Source of the DNA: Larix sibirica | Taxonomy: Eukaryota > Streptophyta > Pinopsida > Pinales > Pinaceae | NCBI GenBank assembly: GCA_004151065.3 | Contig: NWUY0300009138.1 | Span: 53,849 to 74,571, forward strand | Length of the DNA: 20,723 nt | Reading direction: 5' to 3' | Made by a program: the position numbers and the translations under genes | Part shown: one piece after another, positions 8,526-17,878 of the stretch | Numbering within the stretch: the first letter of the stretch is position 1 | Layout: the number at the start of each line of letters is the position of its first letter | The notes under the pieces: generated by a model | What the model saw: only the letters and a program-made list of their open reading frames with translations | Databases searched by the model: none | Told to the model about the DNA's origin: nothing

Positions 8526-9835
8526 TGGTTTTCTAACATAGAAAACTATCTAGCCACTGGAAAATTCCCTCAACATTTCAGCTACAAACAACATTGCAAA
8601 GTCATTAGGAAAAGTTCAACTTATGCGTGGCTAAAAGGGAATCTATCCAAACAAGGACCATATCAAATATTGAGAAGATGCATAAAAGAAGATGACATGC
8701 ATGAAATTTTTCATGCATTCCACAATGAACCACGTGGAGGACACTATTTGCATCAAAGAAAACAACTTTCAAAATTTGCAAATAGGCTACTATTGGCCCA
8801 CACTCCACAAACATGTTGAATAATATGTCTCAAGCTGTGATGACTACAAAGAGCGATGAGATGCCAATCCATCCTCAAATATCATGTGAGCCTTTTGACA
8901 AGTGGGGATTATATTTTTTCAGTCCAATCAGTCCTCCTCAAAGAAAAAAACATCACATTTTGGTGTGCACTGATTATTTAACAAAATGTTCAAAGGTAAA
9001 AGCACTCAAAGCTGCATATCAAACAAGTGTAGCAAATTTTCTGACTGAGAATTTTTTTACTAGATTTGGAGTTCCAAGAGAGTTGGTCTCTGACCAAGGA
9101 GCTCAGTTCACCTCAAACATGATTCAAGGCCTTATGAATAGGAACAAGATCAAACATAGGCAATCATATGCTTACCATCCCCAAGCAAATGGCCAAGTAG
9201 AAGTGACCAATAGAGAACTTGAAAGGATACTTACAAAGACATTCCAACTTCAAAAAAGGAACTGGGTAGATATGACAAATGAATTTATTTGGGCATACAA
9301 CACAACTTGGAATACTACTACAGGATTTACCCCCTATGAATTAGTCTATGGAAAAAAGTTGATGTTGCCTATAGAATTTAAACTAAAGACAGTCAGAATA
9401 GCTGCAGACTTGAATATAGATTTATCATCATCTCAAAAGCAAAGGATACATCATCTGAAAGCTCTAGATGAATATCAACAGGAGGCACTCTTTCATATTG
9501 AAGTAGTACAACAGCAAAGGAAAACATGGCATGATAGATTTATCAAGACCAAAACCTTCAAATACGGATACTAGGCACTCATATTTGATCCAAGGTTTAA
9601 TGATTTTAAAGGGAGATTGACAAAGAGGTGGATTGGACCATATCTGATTAACACTTGTTATGATAATGAATCAGTTAATATCATGACAATAAATGATGCT
9701 CAAACCCCTCTACTTATTAATGGTCATCGACTGAAATTGTATAAGAAACTAGTTTCCAAGGACAAGTTCACCCAACAATTATACAAGAGACAATTGTCTC
9801 TAATAGAGACCACTGATGCCCTCAGTTCTAGCTGA
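8526..9835 (+). pseudogene. pol: Integrase (decayed, DDE first Asp replaced)
   Basis: Integrase would insert the DNA copy. A stretch from 8526 holds the zinc-binding region (FHNEPRGGHYLH, then CDDYKE), where the second Cys of the C-x2-C pair is now Tyr. One frameshift and two stops near 8800-8860 precede the core. From 8813 one frame runs to 9835 with a single TAG at 9572-9574. Counting from 8813, the first catalytic position is Tyr34 (WGLYFF; normally Asp). Asp94 is in SDQGAQFTS and Glu130 in NGQVE, with 35 residues between them as in DDX35E enzymes. TGFTPYELVYG is typical of gypsy integrases. The C-terminal part has the GPY motif (RWIGPYLI) and NGHRLKLYK. No chromodomain is seen. Confidence 0.9.
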
Positions 9836-9962
9836 AATCCCTATTATTTTCCTTTGAACTGCTACTCGGAGGGACTACTGGTGAAAACTAACAATCACAC
9901 CAACAATCCTAAAAATACTAGAGAGAAAGAAAAAAGAACACAAATTTTTTATCTCTTAATAA

Positions 9963-9980
9963 ATTTGTTTATATTGTAGG
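9963..9980 (+). promoter_or_regulatory. Possible 3' splice site ahead of the post-integrase ORF
   Basis: ATTTGTTTATATTGTAGG is T-rich, ends in AG at 9978-9979, and is followed one base later by ATG at 9981. Env-like ORFs of Athila-type and retroviral elements are commonly thought to be expressed from a spliced RNA, so an acceptor here would make sense. This rests on consensus only. Confidence 0.4.
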
Positions 9981-10382
9981 ATGAATACAAGTCAGGTGCC
10001 TCAAAAGAACAAATGTACCGCATCCTCTACAGTAATCATGATTTCACGAGTATACACACTACAACAGCCAAAAGATCCAATATGCTTTGTCTCAACATGT
10101 TGTTTCAAATAATCTGTTTCACACATAAACAAGAGGATCCATATTCCAAAAACTATACGAATCCACACTTCTAGAAACTTCAACAAACCCCATTTCTTCT
10201 ACACAAAAGGCGTATATACACTCATTTAGTAAACTATCCAATAGATCAAATCGTTGTTGATATCAAGGTACAAGTAGGAAAATGTATGCACTTACTAAGT
10301 TTCATTTTATTTGTTTAAACCTACAGGCAATCTCTTGTAACATCACCAATTTTAATCATATGGCATTGAGGTAAAAACCACT

Positions 10383-10398
10383 TCAATTCGGGGGGGAT
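10383..10398 (+). promoter_or_regulatory. Internal polypurine-tract-like sequence
   Basis: TCAATTCGGGGGGGAT resembles the functional tract at the right LTR (CCAATTGGGGGAG), including the AATT before the G-run. It is about 2.9 kb from the LTR. It may be a second plus-strand primer site or the trace of an older 3' end before the extra ORF was gained. Confidence 0.4.
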
Positions 10399-10620
10399 CA
10401 CACGAAGGGAGGCTCAAGACAAGACATGTGCCAAATCATGTTCATTCTCATTCATGGTCAAGAGGCTAAAGGAAATGCCACTACAATTAGTAAAATCTAC
10501 AAATTTTAATGTGATTGGTGTGTCAACCAAAAACATGGGAATGTAAATCATTTCAAAGATCCTGGTAAAACATATAGCTAGGGGAGCGTGTAGCCGAGAT
10601 ATGTGAATAATGATGAATAA

Positions 10621-13235
10621 TAGTTGCACGAACTCCAGCAATTTGAGTTGTAATTCAAATTGGGAAGTGGTGGTTCAACTGAAAACTTAAGTGTTGGGTG
10701 ATATAATAATGAGAGGATCATAAGAGTGACAAGGGAGCTATTGAGCACTAGTATAACTAGAGAAAAATCGAACAAAGTTGCGCATGTGTGTACTAGAGTA
10801 AGTCCAAAAAACTCTTCCTTTGAAATTTTTTCGTTCAAAAAAGTCAAAGTTCAAAAAGTTTCAGACTTAAAAGTCTTGAAGAAGCCCCTTGAATTTTTTT
10901 TCCTACTTTCAATCAAAGACTATGCAGAGAGTTTTTACTTAAAGGAAATTTTGAGAATCCAAATAGAAACCCAGAAGATGACTACAGACTTCAAGATAAG
11001 TGAACTCACGAATCATTCAAAGTTGTATTCAAACCCTGAAGTGATGTAAATTTTCCAAAATATTGGGTGGATCAATTTCTTCTGTAAATTGGATGGGTAT
11101 GACCATAATGTTTCACTAGAATTTGCCATAAATCTCTAGCAGTTTAAAGACGATGAGTTTGTTACAAGGATAAATGGGGTTTGGATTCTCCTAAATGAAG
11201 CTAATTTGATCAATAGAACAGGAATTCCAGGGGGACAACACTGGAATAAGAATGACAAGGAATTAGCAAGTAAGGCGAAACATGATTTTTTTAACACCCA
11301 TGAACGATATGAGGAAGATAAGAATGAGGTAAAATAAGACACGTTTCCAAGGTCATGGAATGATGTTGTAGCATTCATCTCGAAATATACCACTTTCACA
11401 AGAAGAATGAGTTAGGTTCATTCCTATAATTTTAGAATGATGAACTTATTGAGAAATCTCTCCCATTAGCTATCTGAAGAAAATATTAGCATTCCTTACT
11501 TTTTATTGCAATCTCTGTGAGAAATGAGACTGAAGGTCCAACAAAGTAAAGAGGACATGTTGGCTCACCATTGTTTGATTAAATTGATCATATGTAAGGA
11601 TCCGGAGACGTGTCGGCTCACCATATTCCTCAATTGCCATGGAAGTAGTTTATTAACATAGCTGAAAAAGATATACAAGCAATGAAAGGAACCCATGGGG
11701 TTGAACCTCTTGATGCATCTGAAAAGGAGAAAAAGGTGATTCCAGAAAGGTCCTCTATAAAAACTAGGGCCCAAAAGAAAATCAAGATGGGAGAAGAAGA
11801 AGATGAGATCATCAAAAATACCCTCATTAAGATGAAATCACTTGACTCAATTCATCCCAAAGAAGATAAATGAATTTCCCCTGTTAGGGATTACGAGTTC
11901 AGGTGACTAAGAAGGAGATTGAAATTTAAAGTGCAGTCATCTAAAAGACAATCGAGAAAAAATATAGGTGAACAAGACAAGGACAAATCCAATTCTGTGG
12001 GACAAGACCCTATTCATATCGACCATGAAAACCCTATATAGCATGCGAAGGTTCTATGAAACCGTACAAGGCAGAGGAAGACTTGACACAAGGAAATAAA
12101 TTTCAAGTGCATACCGCAATAGCAAAATTGGTTAGGGCCAAACATGAATTATCAGAATGGAAAGCAATAGCCCATTGCAAAGCAGTTGGAAAAAAGGTTG
12201 GCAACGATGCATCATTTGATGAGGTAACCATACTACGGGAGAAACTACAAATGATCAAAATGCAACATTTTGATAGTAAAAAATGTCTCGAATAAGAGAA
12301 GAAGGTGATCAATCAGAAATTTCAAGATCACAAAAAAGAGTTAGCACAAAAATATCAAAGGATAGTCCCTAGAAGGAACAATGGTTAAGCTAACCCAAGC
12401 TTATGAAGAAATGATCACCTAGAGACCCCCTCCCAGGGTTTACACAATATTCATACAAGAAAAATGGTGTAGATTCCAGCTGCAAAGACTAAAACATCAA
12501 CTACCATGTGACATCACTACACCTAGAAAGTTCGTGGATATATGCCAAGAAATCACAGAGAATGAAAAATATTTGCTATGTGAGTTCTATATGCACAATT
12601 ATGTATGGCCTCATCCCTACAAATGGTCTCCAAACCTATATGTAGGATACATGCAACTAAGAGATTTGTGTTCCTGGCTACAGAATGAGCTCGAAAGGGA
12701 GAAAGAGATGTACATTTACCAATCAGAGGATTGGGGCAACGGTTTATGAATTAAAGCAGAAGCTTCTAACCCCAAACTAGTTATTCAAGCTCACAACACC
12801 TTGACTTCCGATGATGAATTAATCCCAATCCCGGAGGAAAAAACAAGGGGCTATAACCCATTTTGATGAAACATCACAAGAAGTAAAGGATAATAATATA
12901 CAAGCATCAATGGATAGGTGGGAAATATTGTCACTTGATCTAAAAGGAAGGGAGCCACACTCCCCTGCTATCCTACAAGTTGCCTTATTTAGATCTCAGT
13001 TACATAAAGAAACTCTTCAGAGGAAGAAACTAGGATGGATAGGGTTGAATTTCACTCTTCGTTTGTTTTCTCCTCTCAGTCATAGCCAAAATGTAGATGA
13101 GAATGGGAAAAGAAAGAGATGGGAACATGAAGAGAATAAGTTAGGTTACTACAATCAAGGGGATGCCATGAGAATAGTTGCATATGGTGGAAGGGAGGTG
13201 TATGCAGAGAAAATGGGACCCCCAGCTCCATAAAA
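10621..13235 (+). pseudogene. Large post-integrase ORF, function unknown (decayed)
   Basis: A single frame (coordinate mod 3 = 1) stays readable from about 10621 to 11690 with few stops: TAA 10651, TGA 10699, TAA 11047, TAG 11137, TAA 11335, TAG 11413, TAG 11467, TGA 11518, TAG 11659. It includes KLDGYDHNVSLEF, INGVWILLNEANL, TGIPGGQHW and RSWNDVVAFI. A second frame (11682-12041) is strongly basic, with KTRAQKKIK and RRRLKFK...SSKRQSRK, like nuclear import signals. A third (12056-12370) is helical and Lys/Glu-rich, possibly coiled coil. A fourth (12380-12749) is rich in Trp, Tyr and Cys (YLLCEFYMHNYVWPHPYKW). A last open stretch is 12910-13233. No transmembrane segment is obvious, so an envelope role is not supported. 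I do not recognise the family. Confidence 0.6.
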
Positions 13236-13280
13236 GTAGTGAATAACATCCTTCTCTTCATTGTACAAGGGTGTGCAACC

Positions 13281-13295
13281 CTCCAATTGGGGGAG
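13281..13295 (+). promoter_or_regulatory. Polypurine tract
   Basis: CTCCAATTGGGGGAG ends directly at the first base of the right LTR (TGATAAGC). It would prime plus-strand DNA synthesis. The G-run and its position are as expected for a gypsy element. Confidence 0.8.
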
Positions 13296-14654
13296 TGATA
13301 AGCTTCATTTTTGGTAGTAAATTAGCCCAATTTTACACCTTCTCAAAAGCACAATGGGGAACCATGAGGTTTAGGATGAGCACCATATGAACAAGCTGAG
13401 TGACAAATAATACTTAGATATTTTTCATATATGTTTAATGAGGATAGTGATAGAGGTAAGTGTTGTCCCTATTCTTGTTTGACTTTCTTTGATTTTCAGC
13501 TAAATTAATCTAACTCATTCATACTGGAAGTTATGAACTGATGGAGGAGATAAGGAAGAGTCAAATAACAGAGACTATCGATCAAATAGGAAGTGTTGGC
13601 ACAGAATCTTAAGTGCTTATCCAATTTCTAGAATCTAAGGAGGTCTATATGCGTAGCTAAACTCCAAGTGCAAGTCCAAGACAACAAGTGATCACCTGAA
13701 TTTCAAGATCATGATTTTAGATGATTGCTCCTCAATTAGAGGGGCAAGATCCACCATGCAATTTTTTATTTCTTTTTGTATAAATAAGCACCCATGGGCA
13801 CAACAAAAGGATATACAGTCATTTATATTTTGGATAATAGACTACTCATAGCATTACTCTAGTACACCATTTTTATTTATGAAACCTTTTATTTGATTAA
13901 TGGAAAATAAGCGTTTATCCTATATTTTGAGCAACTAGAGTTTTTTTAGGTTCATGTAATTGTCTTGGGGAGGCCCCCCTCAATGTGATATAAGGATCTT
14001 AGTGTTATTTCATGTGTTTGGATTGAGTATATTTATTTTATATTGTAGTTTCCTCGCACATTTTGCTTGCTTTGTTTTTTCATTAGTTTCCCACAATGTT
14101 CATGTAGTTTTCCTGTTACAGTGTTTTCTCATATACCTTCATCATTTATTTCCTATCCTTTCAAAAGAATTCGATTCCTATTATTACAGTTCCTGCGATT
14201 TATGTTTAGCATGATTTAATTATGTTTTATGCTCATATAGAGTTCAGTTGATCCATATAGTCCTTGGCTCATTTTATGAATATGGAACTCAAAAGTATTT
14301 CTTTAATATAAATTCTGAAAGTCTTTATACAATGACTAGCCAACTGTAACCCTCTAGCCCTTTAGCTTGAGGGTGACGTTGAGCCTCACTAGCCTAGGGA
14401 AGAATAGGAATATGTATGAAAGCATTGGATCTAAAACACTATGCTTTTAAGCCCAGTCATTCTTTTTGCATAAGATGAATTAGTTCTTAGTTAAGTTATT
14501 GCTTTGTTTTTGTGGTTTCTCAAATAGTTAGTTTTTCTTATAAGTTGCATACACTTTGTACAGTATCGATGAATTTTGTACATTCCTCAGGTTGATAAAT
14601 TAAAGTTAAAAGTCATGATTCCAACATTTGTTGTTGATAATCTATGACCCACCA
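13296..14654 (+). repeat. 3' LTR (1359 bp)
   Basis: It begins TGATAAGCTTCATTTTTGG and ends CCCACCA, matching the left LTR from end to end. The TATA box is at 13779-13786. Over the first 170 bp I count about 20 differences from the left copy, and some stretches are worse, so roughly 10-15% divergence; this is an eye estimate, not an alignment. Open frames inside it (for example 13960-14214) are not genes. Confidence 0.93.
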
Positions 14655-14659
14655 CACCT
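14655..14659 (+). repeat. Target site duplication, right copy (CACCT)
   Basis: CACCT follows the right LTR end and pairs with TACCT at 2822-2826, with one transition between them. Confidence 0.7.
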
Positions 14660-14750
14660 TCTTGGGTGCACTTGGGAATAAGGAAACTGGGCATACTTGG
14701 AGGAATCTAGCCGAAAACATTTCTTTGTCACACTTAGACACAACTTGCAT

Positions 14751-15055
14751 GAGGCACTTGCGATATATGTGGATGTGATGGGCGCACCTTCTTATAAGCA
14801 TGCTTACGACGAGCACAAATGTGGTGGGTGCACTTGTAGAAGGAACGTGTGATGGACATGGATATGACAACCAAAGATGCGGTAGGTGCATTTGTAGAAG
14901 GCACTTGCGACGAACATGGATACGATATCCACTAGTGTGATGAGAACACCTACCGAGTATGTCACTTGTAATGGATGTGGATGTGATGGGTTCACCTACC
15001 AGATAGGCTTGCACCAGATGCAAATGCAATGGGTGCACTTGTGGGCACTTGGGTG
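14751..15055. repeat. Degenerate ~58-bp tandem repeat in the older LTR U3
   Basis: Units start near 14819, 14877 and 14935 (58-bp steps), with looser units on both sides. They share ATGYGGTRGGTGCAYTTGTAG and GACRWACATGGATAYGA. The unit is GC-richer than the surroundings. Repeats of this kind are common in U3 of plant LTRs, where they can act as enhancers; no function is shown here. Confidence 0.6.
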
Positions 15056-15211
15056 CCAAATGGAGTTGCGATTGTGATTGTGGATCATAATGAGCATGAC
15101 ACCATTGGAGCTGGATGTGTGTAGATAAGTCATGTGGGAATGATTGAGCTACATGCGTACATTTGGGTCTACTTAGACTTGGAAGGGATAAATCTAGAGT
15201 TTGGAAAGACT

Positions 15212-15221
15212 TATATATATA
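15212..15221 (+). promoter_or_regulatory. TATA box of the older LTR
   Basis: TATATATATA is followed by AGTGGAGGCC and lies about 335 bp before a clear AATAAA, the spacing of an LTR R region and its poly(A) signal. Confidence 0.55.
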
Positions 15222-15550
15222 GTGGAGGCCTTAAAGTGACTAAGGCAGATCAATGGAGATTATCCATCCTTTAGTAGTGACTCACAAGAGCCCAAAGTGA
15301 GCTCTGAAATTGTGCTAAGTCATGGGGTTTTGCAAAGTAGGGTGAATTAGATCCAACTAGATGAAAAATGAAGCGGTGATTAAGAATTGCAAGAGGCAAT
15401 CTCACAATAGCTTTAGGGGTTGGTTTCTAAGGGACTATTGGACATTGTTGGGACACTTATTTTCCTTAGAATCGTTGTACTTGTTGTAAAAGAGTGGCAT
15501 GCATGAGGTTTCCCTCCCTTGTTGTGTAAGCTATAAACATTCTTCTCATA

Positions 15551-15556
15551 AATAAA
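15551..15556 (+). terminator. Poly(A) signal of the older LTR
   Basis: AATAAA lies in the transcribed half of the LTR after the TATA box. A T/G-rich stretch follows at 15620-15680, as plant poly(A) regions often show. Confidence 0.5.
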
Positions 15557-15986
15557 GTTTAAGGCGTCTTCCTTGGGTTCCAACTATACATATGCATGTG
15601 TATTGTAGCTTGTATATTGGGATGAATGATGATATTTTTCATGTGTTTCTTTATGTTTGTTAATTGTTGACATTGGCTAAGTGTTGAATATTATTAACGT
15701 ATAAGTATTGCTAGGATGTTTTAGAATTCACACTTGGATGCATTTTGGACTTTTAAATGAACTTGGTTGAGTAGGACTTAGTTGCATTTCATGGTTTGTA
15801 GTCTAAGGAAAAGTTATGGGTAGACCTTAAGCGAAAAAGCATAGTCTAGTTGTAGTATGCACAAGTTGGTATAACACCGATGGCCATGGAACGACAATGC
15901 CCAACAACCTTAGGTGTCAATGTAAAGTAGGGAAAAATACTAAGTTTGAAGAAAAAAGTTTGGGCACACTCTAGGTCCGTGACAAT

Positions 15987-15998
15987 TGGTATCAAAGC
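15987..15998 (+). promoter_or_regulatory. Primer binding site, initiator tRNA-Met type
   Basis: TGGTATCAAAGC matches the complement of the plant initiator tRNA-Met 3' end (TGGTATCAGAGC) at 11 of 12 positions, the change being G to A. It lies 2 bp after the LTR end GTGACA. This fixes the strand (plus) and the right end of the older LTR. Confidence 0.8.
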
Positions 15999-16185
15999 AA
16001 TTTTGAACATTGTTACTTCCATGACAATGTTTTATAAATAGTTTTTGGCACTCTTCATCATGCCTGGAAGAATTAAGATGCGAGGTGCAAACCTTTAGGT
16101 AGGATGACATACAGTTGAAAGGGGTAACTCTTCATCATACCTAGGTGATAGAAGCAGGGTGCAAAGCCAGGGTAGTTGGTAGGCA
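15999..16185 (+). pseudogene. gag: Stub of the older element's internal region (leader and gag start)
   Basis: After the primer site there are about 60 bp of leader, then ATG at 16060 reading MPGRIKMRGANL before a TAG. A short Met-Pro-x-Arg-rich opening is usual for gypsy gag but is weak evidence by itself. An imperfect 77-bp repeat is visible (ACTCTTCATCAT at 16050 and 16127). Beyond about 16185 the sequence turns into AT-rich DNA without any pol domain, so the rest of the element is deleted. Confidence 0.4.
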
Positions 16186-16254
16186 TAAATATTATGAATA
16201 ATATTTGACTTATTATATAAAATATTACAATGTTTAAAAATCAAATAAAGACAA

Positions 16255-16640
16255 CTTCAAACTTGTATTGATACACAACATTGGATTGTAATAAAATTAC
16301 TACAACAATAAGTAATTAACCATTTGAACATTAAACTACAAAATTGGACTTCAACTTATGTTGATATATAACATTGGATTGTAATAAAAATTACTACAAC
16401 AATACATAATTAACCATTTGAACATTAATCTACAACATTAGACTTGATATTAGTCTTTATCATAAAATACAGTTAACCATTTGAATATTAATCTACAACA
16501 TTAGACTTGGATTGTAAGATAATTACTACAAACACTAAGTAATTAACAATCTAAACATTAATCTACAACATTGGACTTGATATTAATCTTTATCATAGAA
16601 TACAGTTAATCATTTGAACATTAATAGTCTGATAATAAAA
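16255..16640. repeat. AT-rich mosaic tandem array, 94-bp unit with shortened variants
   Basis: Units start at 16255, 16349, 16443, 16506 and 16576 with CTTCAA or CTTG. The first two steps are 94 bp, then 63 and 70 bp. Shared words are ACATTGGATTGTAATAAAA, ATTACTACAA, TAATTAACCATTTGAACATT and AATCTACAACATT. Units 3 and 5 share a variant (GATATTARTCTTTATCATA) that units 1, 2 and 4 lack, so the array alternates two unit types. Confidence 0.8.
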
Positions 16641-17128
16641 TACAATAACCTATAAACTTAAGTTTAAAAGATCCATTGGACTTGGTATTGGTTTTATTGA
16701 TAAAATTACACTAAGTAACTAACTATTTGGGCATTGAGCTTCAAATTTCGGCTTATCCACAACGTTAGAATGATTAAGTGCTTACCATTATTTTAATGAA
16801 ATGAATGAGATGTCGTGCCTCTTCATGAATAATTTAATGATTTAAAAATGATTTTAATAGATTGTCATTTCTTATACCATCTTTTTAATCAAATCAACAT
16901 CTTAGTACGTGTTTAACTTTAATTATAAATTTATCTATGTGGTTTTAAAATGACGTTTCCAACAATTTTCATGTATCTTTTTGGAGCATTATAGATTATG
17001 TCATCTCTTATGTCATTAACTTTTTTTTATAGAAATGTTGAAAATAAAAAAAATAAAAAAAATTAAAAGACAGGAAATTATGAAAGTGAAATTTTTAACA
17101 TTAAAATTGTTATCTTTATATTTTATTA
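16641..17128. other. AT-rich DNA without recognised features
   Basis: All frames are short and no conserved protein words are visible. There are A- and T-runs around 17020-17065. I see nothing to annotate. Confidence 0.6.
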
Positions 17129-17730
17129 GGAAAAGGATTGCATAAATAATACATAGAAGGTTACATCATATCTATGTTCTTTATAATTATAAAATTATTA
17201 TGTTTTCTTTTTAATGGCCAAGCCGTTTATAAATATTTTAGAGAATAAAATAGGAATTTGCCATATGAAAATAAATATATATAATAAAAGGAAAAGGATT
17301 GCATAAATAATACATAGAAGGTTACATCATATCTATGTTCTTTATAATTATAAAATTATTATGTTTTCTTTTTACTGGCTAAGAAGTTCATAAATATTTT
17401 AGAGAATAAAATAGGAATTTGCTATATGAAAATAAATATATAGTAAAAAGATCATTTTGCTTGCTTTGTAAATTTTATATGTTCTTTATAATTATAAATT
17501 ATTATGTTTTCTTTTTACTAGAAATTTGTTATATAAAAATAAATATATAGTAAAATGATCATTTTGCTTGCTTTGTAAATTTTATATTTTCTTTATAATT
17601 ATAAAATTATTATGTTTCTTTTTATTTGTCAAGCCGTTCATAACTATTTTAGAGAATAAAATAGGAATTTACTATATAAAAATAAATATATAGTAAAGAA
17701 GATCATTTTGCTTGCTTTGTAAATTTTATT
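17129..17730. repeat. Tandem array, 161-bp unit plus two shortened units
   Basis: Full units start at 17129 and 17290 with GGAAAAGGATTGCATAAATA and are nearly identical. Shortened units follow at about 17450 and 17557; they lack the first third but keep TTCTTTATAATTATAAA, ATTATTATGTTT and AAAATAAATATATA. The last two also share GATCATTTTGCTTGCTTTG, first seen at the end of unit 2. TTATAATTATAA inside each unit is self-complementary. Confidence 0.85.
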
Positions 17731-17878
17731 TAAAACTTTTGATACAATCCCAAGGGGAAATATTTTAAATTATATGGAGACTTGGGAAATCTCTTTGAAC
17801 TTAGGTTTGTTGTTTAAATAAAAATAGTATTGAGAATCTTAAAACGGCTTAAGGTTGGTTTAAGATATTAATTGTAAT

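Larger units (their letters stand above)
9836..10620 (+). other. Spacer after integrase, with short ORF start
   Basis: These 785 bp lie between integrase and the large decayed ORF. An ATG at 9981, just after an acceptor-like sequence, opens a 43-codon frame (MNTSQVPQKNKC..., then RVYTLQQPKDP) to a TAA at 10110. It could be the original N-terminus of the post-integrase protein. From 10111 to 10620 I see many stops in all plus frames and no protein pattern, apart from a G-run at 10383-10398. The minus-strand ORFs at 10001-10186 and 10414-10641 look like chance. Confidence 0.5.
2827..14654 (+). mobile_element. Full-length Ty3/gypsy LTR retrotransposon, Athila-like, defective
   Basis: The element is 11,828 bp with two LTRs, a tRNA-Asp-type primer site, gag, protease, RT, RNase H and integrase in gypsy order, an extra 2.6-kb decayed ORF, and a polypurine tract against the right LTR. 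No chromodomain follows integrase and only one RNase H is seen. That argues against chromoviruses and against the Tat lineage with its second RNase H. Size, LTR length, primer site and post-integrase ORF fit Athila; this placement is an inference. Every coding part carries stops or frameshifts, and protease, RT and integrase each show a replaced catalytic Asp, so it cannot move by itself. LTRs differ by about 12% over the first 170 bp by eye. It is inserted in an older LTR. Confidence 0.9.
14655..15984 (+). mobile_element. Older LTR (right part), host of the nested insertion
   Basis: The stretch has LTR anatomy. There is a TATA box at 15212-15221 (TATATATATA), AATAAA at 15551-15556 about 335 bp later, and an end at GTGACA (15979-15984). 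Two bases after that end comes an initiator-tRNA-Met primer site. The U3 portion starts before the nested element, probably within 2591-2826, so the LTR was at least 1.5 kb. The Met primer site is common in chromovirus-type gypsy and in copia elements; the following MPGR-like start hints at gypsy. No right partner LTR is seen in the window. The Athila-like element landed in it, so it is the older of the two. Confidence 0.7.

Noticed and set aside
10578-12312. Several minus-strand frames (10578-10847, 11136-11399, 11565-11827, 12103-12312)
   Set aside because: All overlap the post-integrase plus-strand reading frame and have Phe/Ser/Leu-rich antisense composition.
13960-14214. 84-codon hydrophobic open frame in the right LTR
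   Set aside because: The frame is a product of T-rich DNA and is not kept in the left LTR.
14613-15059. 148-codon minus-strand open frame
   Set aside because: It crosses the boundary between the right LTR and the older LTR at 14654 and consists mostly of the 58-bp repeat read backwards (His, Pro, Ser rich). It is a chance frame.
15987-15998. Possible tRNA gene end
   Set aside because: The match is to the complement of the tRNA-Met tail only, with no cloverleaf around it. It is a primer binding site next to an LTR end.
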